Shown here: positions 33,478 to 43,685 of the stretch, piece after piece
Layout: every line of letters starts with the position of its first letter
How positions within the stretch are numbered: the stretch's first letter is position 1
Assembly (NCBI GenBank): GCA_036927565.1
Contig: JAYESD010000004.1
Span: forward strand, 86,804,942 to 86,868,941
Length of the DNA stretch: 64,000 bases
Reading direction: 5' to 3'
DNA from: Tuctoria greenei
Lineage: Eukaryota > Streptophyta > Magnoliopsida > Poales > Poaceae
Position numbers and translations under genes: made by a program
The notes under the pieces: model-generated
What the model was told of the DNA's origin: nothing
Database searches by the model: none
The model's input: the letters and a program-made list of their open reading frames with translations, nothing else

Positions 33478-35200
33478 ATGGAGAAATACTCCGCAAAACA
33501 TTGTGTGTTCAATGGCATTGATTTTCTGGTTTGGAAGACACATATGGAGGCTTACATACAAGCACAAGGCTTCGCCATATGGGAAAAGGTGTACAATCCC
33601 TTCGACATGCCACCAAATGATCAAGTCACAGCTGCAAGCATGGGAGACGTCAACAACAACAATAAGGTGCGGAACTAGATCATACAAGGATTGATTCAAA
33701 GGGACTTCGATCGTGTTACACATCTCTGATCTACGTATGATGTGTAGAAAGCACTATGTGATTACCACGAAGGCTCCAACACGATCAAGGAGGTAAGGCA
33801 AGATATATTCAAGAAAGAATATATGCGCTTTATGATGCAACCAGGTGAGTCTATCGACGATTTATTTGCTCGCTTCAATAAAATTCTCAGCAACTTGCGT
33901 AGTGTCAATATTAATTTTTCAAATGCTGAAATGCTAGGCAGTTGTTAAGTGCTTTAGACATGTCAATTTGGGAGATGAAAGTTACATCTATTCATTAATC
34001 TACTGTCATGAGTACACTTGCTTTAGATGTTCTATGTTCTAAATTGAAAACGGATGCACTTGACATAATATCATGTAAGAACCCTAACAAGTCTCTTGCA
34101 ATCGTTTCACAATGTGACATGCCTAGCTCTACTCAATCTTCATCATGTGGTACACTTGCTTTGTTGTCCTTTCTAACCCTTGAACAGACTGAAGAGTTTC
34201 CAGAGGAGGAGCTAGCACTTCATTCTACTTGATTCTCAAAATCATTGCAAAATGTGAGAACTCGAACAAGAGGAAGTGGTGGTTCTCAACGATGCTTCGA
34301 ATGCGGTAAAACAGGACATTTTTGTATAGATTGCCCTAACCTTTCATATCCTTCTACCTGTGATGAACACAAATTAAGTTCAAGTCCTCTTCTGGCAACA
34401 ACAACAAGAAGAAAAAGAAGACTTTCACAAAAAGCCAAGTGGTGGACCATATCCTCTCTGCTCTACTAGACAACAACTTGAGCAATGTGGACTCCAGAAG
34501 TGATGAGGATGAACACAATTCGGTGACTATGTGTTTCATGGCGGGCAACTCAAGATCAAGTATACAAGAAGCAGAACACAACTGCAAGGATGAAGAGGTA
34601 TGTTCCACTTGCAAAGAAATGTGTGATGCTATTTCTCGTGCCACTGTTATACTTATGAAAAAAGGACAAAAAACTTAGGGACAATACTATTAAAATTTAA
34701 TCACTAGAATCTAGAATTAATCGTCTAAAATATTTGATTCATAGTGATGATTCTTGTTCCTAATTTGAATTAATAAATGAACGATTGTCCTCTTTAATAA
34801 GTGTGCACACCTCCACACTTGATAAACTTGAACTTGAAATTGAAAAGAACAAAAAGCTTACTGCACTTAACGATAAAAACATGAAGGATGCTAGCTATTC
34901 AACAATTGATTTGCATTGTTCTAGTTGTGATGATCTTAACAAGAAACTACATGATGCTATTAATGAGATTTCTATTTTGAATAATGCTTTACGTGCTCAT
35001 GAACTTAAATATTGTTCTAATTGCAAATTAAAAGGAAGAACATCATGTGAAAACTATCTAGACTTGTCTAAGAAACTTGATGATATGCATAGGACACTAG
35101 AGCGGTTTTGTAATGGGAATAAGAATCTAAACTTGCTGCTGAATTCTTCTAAGACTTGCAATGATAAAACTACTTTAGGTTTTGATTCTCATGCCTAAGG
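33478..35200 (+). pseudogene. Copia gag, degraded
   Basis: An ATG at 33478 opens MEKYSAKHCVFNGIDFLVWK, the start typical of copia gag, and reads to TAG 33676. Further pieces on the same strand include a UBN2-like segment (IFKKEYMRFMMQPGESIDDL near 33810-33870), a zinc knuckle CFECGKTGHFCIDC at about 34294-34335 and a second Cys-rich piece CSTCKEMC at about 34603. A coiled-coil-like stretch (34785-35198, LDKLELEIEKNKKLTALNDK) carries CSSCDDLNKKL and CSNCKLKG repeats. Several frame changes and stops separate them. The long, extended gag fits the SIRE lineage. Confidence 0.75.
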
Positions 35201-35930
35201 CACATCCACCTAAGATTGTTAAGTCATTAGGAAGTGGTTTAATTCAAACTTTTCCTACACGATAGAGGTGGTTGTTAAGTCAGCGGGAGTGTTGTCTCGT
35301 TCGGTTGGTAACAAACATGTTGCTTGCTCATCTAGACATGAACACAAAGTAAAATTTAATTGTACCCACTTTGGTAGAAATTCTAATGTCATAGATTTTT
35401 GTTATAGACTATCTAACAATAGAAAAAAGGAAAGAATGCTAGATAGATCTCATAACAATCATGCAAAATTTGTTGCACATGCTGAACTAAATGTTAGGAA
35501 CCTGCAACATGTTTTCATGAGTCGAAAACAAGCAAAGTTTGCTTCCAAACCTACTGTTTTTTGTGCTACACATGTAACACATGATAGGTCAGTAGTTGGG
35601 TACAAAAATCCTCAAATTTTGGCTCATAAACCTGTTGTTTTATCTCAGCCTTCGTGTGCTATTCCTGTTGGATGTCGTGTGACTCAGTACTAGATTCCTC
35701 AATGCCTTTTGACTAACCCTAGTGTTGAGTCATTGACGTATTGTGCTTCTATGTAGGTTACACGCTTGAGAAAGGGGAACATTTGTCTTGTGGATTCAGG
35801 TTACTCACGCCACATGACTGGTAACAAAGAATGGTTCTCCTCCCTCTCTTTTGTATCACGTGGAGAAAGTTACTTTTGCCGATAATTCTTCAACTCCTAT
35901 AATTTCTAAGGGTTAGGTTAGAGTCACTTT
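35201..35930 (+). pseudogene. Copia gag end and aspartic protease
   Basis: Positions 35268-35693 remain open and hold a Cys/His cluster (CTHFGRNSNVIDFCYRL) typical of the gag-pol junction. The protease active site LVDSGYSRHMTG lies around 35785-35825, in a frame with nearby lesions. The D-S-G triad is intact. Confidence 0.7.
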
Positions 35931-36691
35931 GAAAGATGTGATACTTGTCAAAAATTTGAAATACAACTTTCTTTTTGTTTCACAATTGATAGATGAAAAT
36001 CTGAAAATTATTTTCACTAAAATTTGTTGCAAGGTTGTAGATTCTAATAGTGAGCTTATGTTCAACATGTCTCGATTTGGAAGAGTTTTTGAAGATGATT
36101 TTGATATGTCATCCTCCAAGCATAGGTGTCTAGTTGCTAATGATTCAAAGGACTTATATTTTTGGCATCGTAGACTTGGTCATGTAGGCTTTGATCACCT
36201 CACACGTGTTAGTGCTCTTGATCGCATACGTGGGCTGCCTAAGCTTAAAGGGGACAACAACAACAATATTGTGTGCTCTTCATGTAGACATGATAAGATG
36301 GTTGCAGCTTCACATGCTCCTCTCAAAATGACCATGACAACTGAATCGGGACAACTTTTACATCTTGACACGTAGGTCCTTCACGTAGTCAATCTTTTGG
36401 AGGTAAATGGTATGTGCTTGTAATTGTGTATGATTATTCTACATACTCTTGGGTTTACTTTATGGCATACAAGAATGAAGATTTTAGTCACTTCAGATGT
36501 TTAGTTCTTAGACTTTCACTTGACCACCCAGGATCTTTAAAAACAATTAGAAGTGATAATTGAACTGAATTCAAAAACCGATCATTTGATCACTTTTGTG
36601 CTGAAAATGGAATAGATCATCAATTTTTTCACCCTATGTACCTCAACAAAAATGGTGTTGTAGAGAGGAAAAACAGAACCTTAGTTGAGAT
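35931..36691 (+). pseudogene. Copia integrase, N-terminal part and first half of core
   Basis: The frame from 35929 carries the pre-integrase segment (LYFWHRRLGHVGFDHL, then VCSSCRHDKMV), giving an H-x-H-C-x2-C zinc site. A TAG at 36373 interrupts the entry to the core. Then VYDYSTYSWVYFM and SLDHPGSLKTIRSDN are readable. Directly after that Asn, the expected Gly codon of the active-site SDNGTEF is TGA (near 36562). The gene is then split by the LTR element inserted at 36692. Confidence 0.8.
36687..36691. repeat. Target-site duplication GAGAT (left)
   Basis: GAGAT at 36687-36691 is repeated at 41210-41214. The integrase frame reads on (NRTLVE into MDRTMNDEYQTP) when the insert is removed. 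Confidence 0.9.
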
Positions 36692-37587
36692 TGATGAGGA
36701 CATCACTTCTATGGATACAAACAATACTCCATTGAACATACATGATGCAATCAATAGAGTTCACACACAACAATTAATTTCAGAGGTCAGCTCATTCTTA
36801 TATGTTTCCTTATATGTTTTTGAGAATAGATTGCTACCTAATGATTTAATTGTGATTAGGATCCATGGAGAGGTTCAAAGAGTACTTGGAGGAAGTCTTA
36901 GGGACGTGGAGGACCAGAGAATACGTTCAAAGAAGATGAAAACCGAGCCCAACTCAAAATCGTGTCCAACTTGGAGTCCGGGAGCAGTACGCACTAAAAC
37001 GGACGCACAGGATGCATACGAACTCCGTTTTGGACGTTCTACATATTCACAGAAAGGGGATAGGATAACCTTTCCAATGGCGCTGGTACCCTGTCAAAAT
37101 TCTTTCGGAGTCGACGGGAATCGTTGAAACAAAATCGAGTTCAGAATCTATCAGGGTGCTGCGCCACCGTATTGGGCGATTGGGCCTTGTATCAAGTCTA
37201 AGTCCATTATTTTCGTGTCTTAGGGTTAGGTCACAACCCCAACACCCCCTTGGACGTCCTCCCACCTATATATACTCCATAGTAGCCGTCATAAATAATT
37301 GGATTTTGCTTAGAATAACAATTTCGCCGTTCTACGGTTTGTGAGGCCCCAACTTCTCAATTTCAGATCGTGTCTTCTACGTTCTTGCTTGTGTTCTCAG
37401 TTCACTTGCAGGGATTAGCCTTCTTGGCAAGTTCAAGAGTGTGTCGCACGGTTGATAACCAACGGAGCAGTGGTGTAGTGATTGAAGGGGTATTCGATCT
37501 GCTCAAGTGTCGCGGATCACCAACGTCGAGTTCTCCACCCCAATCAACTTACCTTTCGGAATGTCGGGACTCATGTTTTTATTATTA
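36692..37587 (+). repeat. 5' LTR of the gag-only element (896 bp)
   Basis: It starts TGATGAGGACATCACTTC and ends CATGTTTTTATTATTA, so the termini are TG...TA rather than TG...CA. TATATATA lies at 37267-37274. The 3' copy has the same length and only scattered substitutions. Confidence 0.85.
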
Positions 37588-37589
37588 AT

Positions 37590-37604
37590 TGGTATCAGAT
37601 TTCC
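37590..37604 (+). promoter_or_regulatory. Primer binding site of the gag-only element
   Basis: TGGTATCAGATTTCC, two bases after the LTR, keeps the first ten bases of the initiator Met tRNA site and then diverges. Confidence 0.65.
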
Positions 37605-38781
37605 AGGTTGCCCGTTAGATAATTCATCTATCCATTATATTAGTTTTGTTTTTTATACCTATAGTCCACAAAAAAACTTGCAGTTTAGTAGATCTGTTCA
37701 TTACTTTGTCCAAACCACATTGAGCCTTTGCAACTTTTGTTTTCAGTTTGGTTTTGTTGAGTTTGTGTCTGTGGTTAAGTCATATTGCTGGTTTAGAAAG
37801 TGTTTTTGGTCTTAGTTTGAGTTTTGCATTGTGTTGATTCATCCTATTGAATCACATCATCACCTCCAGATTAGATTCATCTCTGTCCAGTTCGGTATTT
37901 TCCTTATATCTCGCTCATAGGAACTCGGATTTTGGAGTTCTTGTACTTTATGGAAAGAAAAAGAAGTTCTCTATAACTTTCGTATTCATAGGTTTTCCAG
38001 AAAACGGAGTTATCATGGTCAAAAGTGCATTAGATCTGAATATGTTCTCAACCTAGAATTTCTTAACAATCTGTATTTCGGTGGCAATATATTCTATTGT
38101 TCTTGTCCAAAATAGTTCTTACATATATCTAAATTAAAGAGGAGAGATATATCTACAATCTTGCTGTTGTAAGTTTTTCTATTTAAAGTCTCTAAGTGTG
38201 CCTATTTGTCCTTGGAAGATTGAGCAGAAAATTTGCAACAGGCACACGAGATATCTTTGATTTCTTTTTATCATGTTCTTCTTTTGCAGCACATTTTGAA
38301 AAAAAAGGAAGAAAAAAAGAAAAAGACAAGTGCAAAGCAAGATACAAAATCTGCACAAAAAGGAGAAAAAAAAACAACAAAAAAACAGAAGTGCTTGCAT
38401 TCTTTGTGTCATCTAGTTTTGTCTCATATCTTGCTAGCTTGAACTACTAAGAACACATTCAGGTCGGCAACTTTAACCAGTACTTTGGACACTTATTAAA
38501 TTTTACTATCTGATTTCATTGTTGATAATCCTTGCTACATATAAAGTGCCATCCAAGCTACACTTTACTCTTGAGCAGAATCGATACACCTTTGCAACCA
38601 TCCCACGCTTCATTGGTTTCTTCATACCGGCCACCGTTTGCCACCTGGAGTGTCCGTAAGAACACTTGTAAGAGTGTGGTAAGACGTTTGAGAGTGTGTG
38701 ATTCCACTTCCACATTGTCATTATCCTTTGTAGTTGATAGAGATAACATATTTTTTTGTTGTCTTCTATTTGCTACTAACA
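37605..38781 (+). other. Leader of the gag-only element
   Basis: This is about 1.2 kb of AT-rich sequence between primer binding site and gag with no convincing gene. An A-rich low-complexity run lies at about 38298-38390. It presumably holds the packaging signal. The overlapping short open stretches on both strands are low-complexity artefacts. Confidence 0.5.
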
Positions 38782-39876
38782 ATGTCAGGTAAAAGCAAGA
38801 ATCATGCATTATATGCTGAGATGATTGACATGATAAAGACGGCGATGGAGTTGCTCGGTAAGAATCAAACATCAACCAAGGTTTCACATGACATTCAGAC
38901 CATCTTTAGAACTCCTTCCACAGAAAGTAATTACATTCTCCCATCTCTTCCTTCTTATGATGGTTTTGGTTACGATGAATATATTGCTTGGGAAATAGAG
39001 TTGGATAAAGTTTTTGGACAATGTCATATGTGTGAGAGGATAAAAATTAGAAATGTTGCAGGTGCATTAGTAGGTTGTGCATTAACTTGGTGGAACAATT
39101 TAAATGATTTAGAAAAACCTCAAACATGGAAGGATATGAAAATTTGTATGCGAGAAACTTTTATGAATGCATCTAATTGCAAAGATGAAGTGCATCAATT
39201 TGTGGAGAAATTTCTTGTTGTAGCTCATTTTGTGGCTAACGTTTTGCAGAACAATATAGAAAATAATATAGATAATGCAAAAGAGAACGAGGCTTTCGAC
39301 AACACTTGTGAAATTTTAGATGGATCAACTCATAATGCACTCGAAATCACTGTTGAAAATGGTAAGGCAAAACATTTTACAAATACAGAAGGTGAGAAGT
39401 TTTTGGATGTTATGAATTTTTCCACCAATCATGCTATTTTCGAAGAACAACTATTAGAATCATTTATTTATACACCATCGTCACATGTTGATTTTCCTGC
39501 TGATCGTTGCACTAAGAAAGAGTTGTGTGATAATTATATTGTACCTATGCTAGAACAATCAAATGAATTTGATACTTTATCACTCACCTGTGCTGAAATT
39601 AAGCATTTGATTCCAATTACATGTGAAAGAGATGAGCTGAAATTGTTGTCTTCTCTAAATACTTTGAGTTATAGTGAATTTGACACTCTTTGTGATCTAG
39701 ATATCATAGAGAAGAGAATATTTTCCCAATCTGAATTGCCATTGTTAAGTAGAAATATTTTTCATGCTATAGGCAAATATGAACATAGTGGTATGTTTAT
39801 GGTGCATAAAGTTTACATATGTTCAAATGCGAAAACTCCATTTGTGCTGCAACAACATGGTGAAATGAATGGATGA
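38782..39876 (+). CDS. Gag protein with family-specific C-terminal extension
   Basis: The ATG at 38782 (MSGKSKNHALYAEMIDMIK) is preferred to an in-frame ATG at 38734, which would add a hydrophobic leader. The protein is about 364 residues without an internal stop. Residues about 50-145 match gypsy capsid: LPSYDGFGYDEYIAWEIELD, ALVGCALTWWNNLNDLEKPQ and WKDMKICMRETFM. From about residue 150 the usual gag is replaced by an acidic extension (NNIENNIDNAKENEAFDN...), then FTNTEGEKFLDVMNF, LESFIYTPSSHVDF, RDELKLLSSLNTLSYSEFDT and SRNIFHAIGKYEHSGMFMVH. I recall such segments from other grass elements, but not their function. No zinc knuckle is seen. It is the best-preserved gene in the copia block. 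Confidence 0.75.
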   Translation: MSGKSKNHALYAEMIDMIKTAMELLGKNQTSTKVSHDIQTIFRTPSTESNYILPSLPSYDGFGYDEYIAWEIELDKVFGQCHMCERIKIRNVAGALVGCALTWWNNLNDLEKPQTWKDMKICMRETFMNASNCKDEVHQFVEKFLVVAHFVANVLQNNIENNIDNAKENEAFDNTCEILDGSTHNALEITVENGKAKHFTNTEGEKFLDVMNFSTNHAIFEEQLLESFIYTPSSHVDFPADRCTKKELCDNYIVPMLEQSNEFDTLSLTCAEIKHLIPITCERDELKLLSSLNTLSYSEFDTLCDLDIIEKRIFSQSELPLLSRNIFHAIGKYEHSGMFMVHKVYICSNAKTPFVLQQHGEMNG

Positions 39877-39894
39877 ACTAACACTAATAATTCT

Positions 39895-40749
39895 TTGTCA
39901 TGTTTTTCTAGTATTTTTGTCTTGCAGCAGGGACAACATTTAATAGAGGAGCATTGTTTGTTGCGGTTGTGCAATATGGACAACGCTCATTCTACCCTCA
40001 AATCAAGCCTCTTTGCTGGACATACGAGCAAGCCGAGGATGGCTTGTCATAAAGAAGGGGAGAATGATAAGATCATGCACATTATCATTGCACGAATAAA
40101 CATAGCACAATGTTTATTTGTTTGGGATCCTGGTTTAAATGAACGGTCATGCATATTTGATGGAGAACATGGAGATGGTGCACTATATCATCCACCACCT
40201 TGGCCTCCTCCTTTGATGCACACAAGAGGATTTGATAACGTTGCACATATGGACCCACACATGAGAGAAGATGAACTTGAGTCGAGGACGACTCCAATTC
40301 AAGAAGGGGAGGATGATGAGGACATCACTTCTATAGATAAAAACAACACTCCATTGAACATACATGATGCAATCAATAGAGTTCACAGACAACAATTAAT
40401 TTCAGGGGTGAGCTCGTTCTTATATGTTTCCTTATATGTTTTTGAGAATAGATTGCTACCTAATGATTTAATTGTGATTAGGATCCATGGAGAGGTTCAA
40501 TTAGTACTTGGAGGAAGTCTTAGGGACATGGAGGATCAGAGAATACGTTCCAAGAAGATGGAAACCGAGCCCAACTCAAAATCGTGTCCAACTCGGAGTC
40601 CAGGAGCAGTACGCACTAAAACGAACGCCCAGGATGCATACAAACTCCATTTTGGACGTTCTACATATGCGCGGAAAGGGGAGAGGATAAAATTTCCAAT
40701 GGCACTGGTCCCATATCAAAATACCTACGGAGTGGACAGGAATCGTTGA
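39895..40749 (+). CDS. Second open frame of the gag-only element, running into the 3' LTR
   Basis: This 284-codon open frame includes FVWDPGLNERSCIFDGEHGD and, across the polypurine tract, TTPIQEGEDDEDIT. That second motif is the end of pol in related gypsy elements, after which the frame enters the LTR and so also exists in the 5' LTR. The internal part may be the tail of the deleted pol. Whether it is translated is unknown; it lacks any enzyme motif. Confidence 0.45.
   Translation: MSCFSSIFVLQQGQHLIEEHCLLRLCNMDNAHSTLKSSLFAGHTSKPRMACHKEGENDKIMHIIIARINIAQCLFVWDPGLNERSCIFDGEHGDGALYHPPPWPPPLMHTRGFDNVAHMDPHMREDELESRTTPIQEGEDDEDITSIDKNNTPLNIHDAINRVHRQQLISGVSSFLYVSLYVFENRLLPNDLIVIRIHGEVQLVLGGSLRDMEDQRIRSKKMETEPNSKSCPTRSPGAVRTKTNAQDAYKLHFGRSTYARKGERIKFPMALVPYQNTYGVDRNR
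40301..40313 (+). promoter_or_regulatory. Polypurine tract of the gag-only element
   Basis: AAGAAGGGGAGGA directly precedes the 3' LTR start at 40314. Confidence 0.8.
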
Positions 40750-41209
40750 AACAAAATCGAGTTCAGAATCTGTCAGGGTGCTGCGCCACCATATTGGGCG
40801 ATTGGGCCTTGTATCAAGTCTAAGTCTATTATTTTCGTGTCTTAGGGTTAGGTCACGACCCCAACACCCCCTCGGACGTCCTCCCACCTATATATACTTC
40901 ATAGTAGCCGCCATAAACAATTGAGTTTTGCTTACAATAACAATTTTGTTGTTCTACGGTTTGTGAGACCCCAACTTCTCAATTTTAGATTGTGTCTTCT
41001 ACGTTCTTGCTTGTGTTCTCGGTTCACTTGCAGGGATTAGCCTTCTTGGTGAGGTCAAGCGTGTGTCGCACGATTGATAACCAATGGAGCAGTGGTGTAG
41101 TGATTGCAGGGGTATTCGATCTGCTCGAGTGTCGCGGATCATCAACATCGAGTTCTCCACCCCAATCGACTTACCTTTCAGAATATCGGGACTCATGTTT
41201 TTCTTATTA
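40314..41209 (+). repeat. 3' LTR of the gag-only element (896 bp)
   Basis: It starts TGATGAGGACATCAC and ends GTTTTTCTTATTA, followed by GAGAT at 41210-41214. TATATATA begins at 40889. Confidence 0.85.
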
Positions 41210-41214
41210 GAGAT

Positions 41215-41629
41215 GGATAGGACTATGAATGATGAATATCAAACTCCTAGAAAATTTTGTGCAGATGCAATTGCAGCGTCTTGTTATTTTTTAAAATGTG
41301 TTTTCTTGAGAGCTAAGCTAGGAAAAACACCATATGAGATTTGGTTTGGACAGAGGCCTAGTGTTACACATTTTAAGGTCTTTGGTTGCCAATGGTTTGT
41401 TAAGAAACATGGTAATCTTTATAAATTTGAAGCTAGATCTATTGATGGCATGTTTCTTGGTTATCCATCTCATACTAGAGGCTACTGTGTGCTTTTACTT
41501 GACACTAACAAAATTGTGGAGACTTGTAAGGTTTCTTTTGCTGAAGCTAGCCCAAGTACTAGCTCTAATATTGCACGTCAAGATGCATATCTGCAGAGGG
41601 AGAGTATTTTCATTGAATATTAGGAAGAA
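41215..41629 (+). pseudogene. Copia integrase, second half
   Basis: This continues the integrase after the insert: MDRTMNDEYQTPRKFCADAI, YFLKCVFLRAKLGKTPYEIW, and the C-terminal VTHFKVFGCQWFVKK, FLGYPSHTRGYCVLL typical of copia integrase ends. It stops at 41621. Confidence 0.85.
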
Positions 41630-42438
41630 GTGGTGTTGTTGCCCAAAATTTCAGAAGCTAATGACAATGTTCTAGCTTCTGATTTTAATTCACAACCAGC
41701 ACCGACGACCACCATTGCTAGTCTAGATCGTCCTCAAGTCACAAGCTCATCGATTTGTGACAAACATGAAGAAGAAGAAGAAGATTGTGAAGTGTATACT
41801 CCCCTCCGGATCCTCAAAAGTCATCCTTCACGACAAATTATTGGACGCTTGCACGAACGAGTCACATGGTCCACATTTTTCGATCCAAACTCTCATGATC
41901 ATTCTGCTTTTGTTGCTTCTTTTGAGCCCAAAGATATATCACACACACTCACTAATGAATATTGGATTATTTCCATGCAAGAAGAGTTAGAAAATTTTGA
42001 AATAAATAATGTTTGGAAACTTGTACCTCCATCTCAAGGTCACACTTTAATTGGAACTAAATGGGTGTTTAAAAATAATCAAAGTGAGAATGGGGTTGTG
42101 GTTAGGAATAAGGCTAGTTTGGTTGCTCAAAGTTTCACACAAGTTGAAGGTCTAGATTTTGATGAAAATTTTCCTCATGTTACTATATTAGAAGTCATAA
42201 GAATTTTGTTAGCTTTTGCTGCATCTAAAGGATTCAAGTTATATCAAATGGATGTTAAAAGTGCTTTTCTTAATGGCTACATAGATGAGGAGGTTTATGT
42301 CAAGCAACCACCGGGTTTTGTTAATCTAGATTTTCCTAATCATGTTTACAACTTGTCCAAAGCCTTGTACAGTCTAAAACAAGCCCTAGAGCATGGTATG
42401 ATAGATTAAAAACTTTCTTACTTGAAAAGGGGTTTACC
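41630..42438 (+). pseudogene. Copia reverse transcriptase, first half
   Basis: The open stretch 41630-42409 carries the linker and RT fingers and palm: WKLVPPSQGHTLIGTKWVFK, NKASLVAQSFTQVEGLDFDE, LYQMDVKSAFLNGYIDEEVY (the conserved Asp), VKQPPGFVN and VYNLSKALYSLKQA. The frame is lost at about 42390, where LEHGMID ends it; the usual WYDRL follows in another frame. Confidence 0.9.
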
Positions 42439-43017
42439 ATGGGCAAGGTTGATAAAACTCTTTTTGTACTTAAGCATGGCAATGACTCACTATTCGTTCA
42501 AGTGTATGTGGATGATATTATCTTTCGTTGTGCTTCTCATGATCTTGTGTCCAAGTTTTTAGCTATGATGAGTTCAGAATATGATATGAGTATCATGGGA
42601 GAACTCATGTACTTTTTGGCGCTGCAAATCAGGCAAACTAAGGAAGAAAACTTTGTGCATCAATCGAAGTACACGAAAGATCTCCTTAAGCAATTCAACA
42701 TAGACAAAAGCAAGCCTGTTCAGGCACCAATAGGAATAGCAACAACACTTGAACTTGATGAAGATGGTGAACTCGTGAATCAAAAAGAATATCGAAGCAT
42801 GATCGGGTCACTTTTGTATCTCAAGGCATCAAGACCGAACATACAATTGAGTGTATGTCTTTGTGCACAATTTCAAGTTTTCCCACGTGCTTCACATCGT
42901 CAATCCATCAAAAGAATTCTCAGGTACTTACATGGAACTCCAGAATTTGGCATTTTTCTTCCTTCTTCCTCAACCGTTACTTTGAAAGCGTTTTTGGATG
43001 CTGATTTTGGGTTGTAG
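42439..43017 (+). pseudogene. Copia reverse transcriptase, second half
   Basis: It contains the intact catalytic VQVYVDDIIFRC, GELMYFLALQIRQ, LKQFNIDKSKPVQAPIG, YRSMIGSLLYLKASRPNIQL and RILRYLHGTPEFGIFL. DADFGL marks the RNase H entry and is followed by a stop at 43015. Confidence 0.9.
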
Positions 43018-43447
43018 GATTGATAAGTATTCCGGGTGGTTGTCATTTTCATGGTAATTCATTTTTTTCTTGGTCCTCTAGAAAACAAAGTTCAGTTGCA
43101 CAATCCACGACTAAATCTAAATACATAATTGCTACTAGCGCTTGCTCACAAATTCTTTGGATTTTTCAAACACTTAAGGACTATGGGGTTGATCCAGTTA
43201 GTGCTCCACTGTTTTGTGACAACACTAGTGCCATTTGCATTGCTAAAAGTCCCGTGCAACATTCTAGAACAAAGCACATTGACATTAGGTGTCACTTTAT
43301 TAATGATAATGTTGAAAAGGAAACATTTGCTTCATTATGTAGATACCAAACAACAATTAGCTGACATTTTTATAAAACCTTTGGATTTCACTCATTTTTG
43401 TTTCATTGATAGTGAAATAGGGGTTATGCATTCTTATGGCTTAAATT
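43018..43447 (+). pseudogene. Copia RNase H
   Basis: FFSWSSRKQSSVAQSTTKSKY, LFCDNTSAICIAKSPVQH and RTKHIDIRCHFI are the copia RNase H motifs, with frame changes near 43017 and about 43340. The last part (TKQQLADIFIKPLDF) is in a second frame ending at 43447. Confidence 0.85.
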
Positions 43448-43458
43448 GAGGGGGAGTT
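43446..43458 (+). promoter_or_regulatory. Polypurine-like run right after copia pol
   Basis: TTGAGGGGGAGTT overlaps the pol stop codon. In most copia elements this run adjoins the 3' LTR; here the LTR lies about 1 kb further on once the nested insert is removed. Extra polypurine runs are a known trait of SIRE-type elements. Confidence 0.5.
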
Positions 43459-43680
43459 TTGAAACTCGAGAAGTCTATCTGTGAATCTGAATTTAAAATA
43501 ATATGAGCATAGTATTTCATACATATATGAATTCGTGATTCCTTTTATATGTTGAAAGTTTTTGCTACATTACTCATGTTATTAATTTTGTAGTTTTTTC
43601 CATCACTAGTATTTGGAATAATTACTTACACTAAATCTGGTCATGATCAAACTTTCTTGCTTTTTTGAACTTGTTGCATG

Positions 43681-43685
43681 CTCAC
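43681..43685. repeat. Probable target-site duplication CTCAC / GTCAC
   Basis: CTCAC precedes the LTR at 43686 and GTCAC follows the other LTR at 58423-58427. Four of five bases agree. Confidence 0.6.

Larger units (their letters stand above)
36692..41209 (+). mobile_element. Gag-only (TR-GAG type) non-autonomous LTR element
   Basis: It is 4518 bp long with two LTRs of 896 bp each (36692-37587 and 40314-41209) and a GAGAT duplication. The internal region has a gag gene but no protease, RT, RNase H or integrase motif. The tail motif RTTPIQEGEDDEDIT at the 3' LTR border is known from pol ends of grass gypsy elements, so it appears to be a gypsy derivative that lost pol and depends on proteins from an autonomous relative. 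Confidence 0.85.

Noticed and set aside
37047..37265. Minus-strand frame shared by both LTRs of the gag-only element
   Set aside because: Duplicated because the LTRs are duplicated; antisense to the run-on frame and without any domain.
38179..38450. Lys-rich and Phe-rich overlapping frames in the gag-only element leader
   Set aside because: Produced by a poly-A-rich run read on either strand; no start context or domain.
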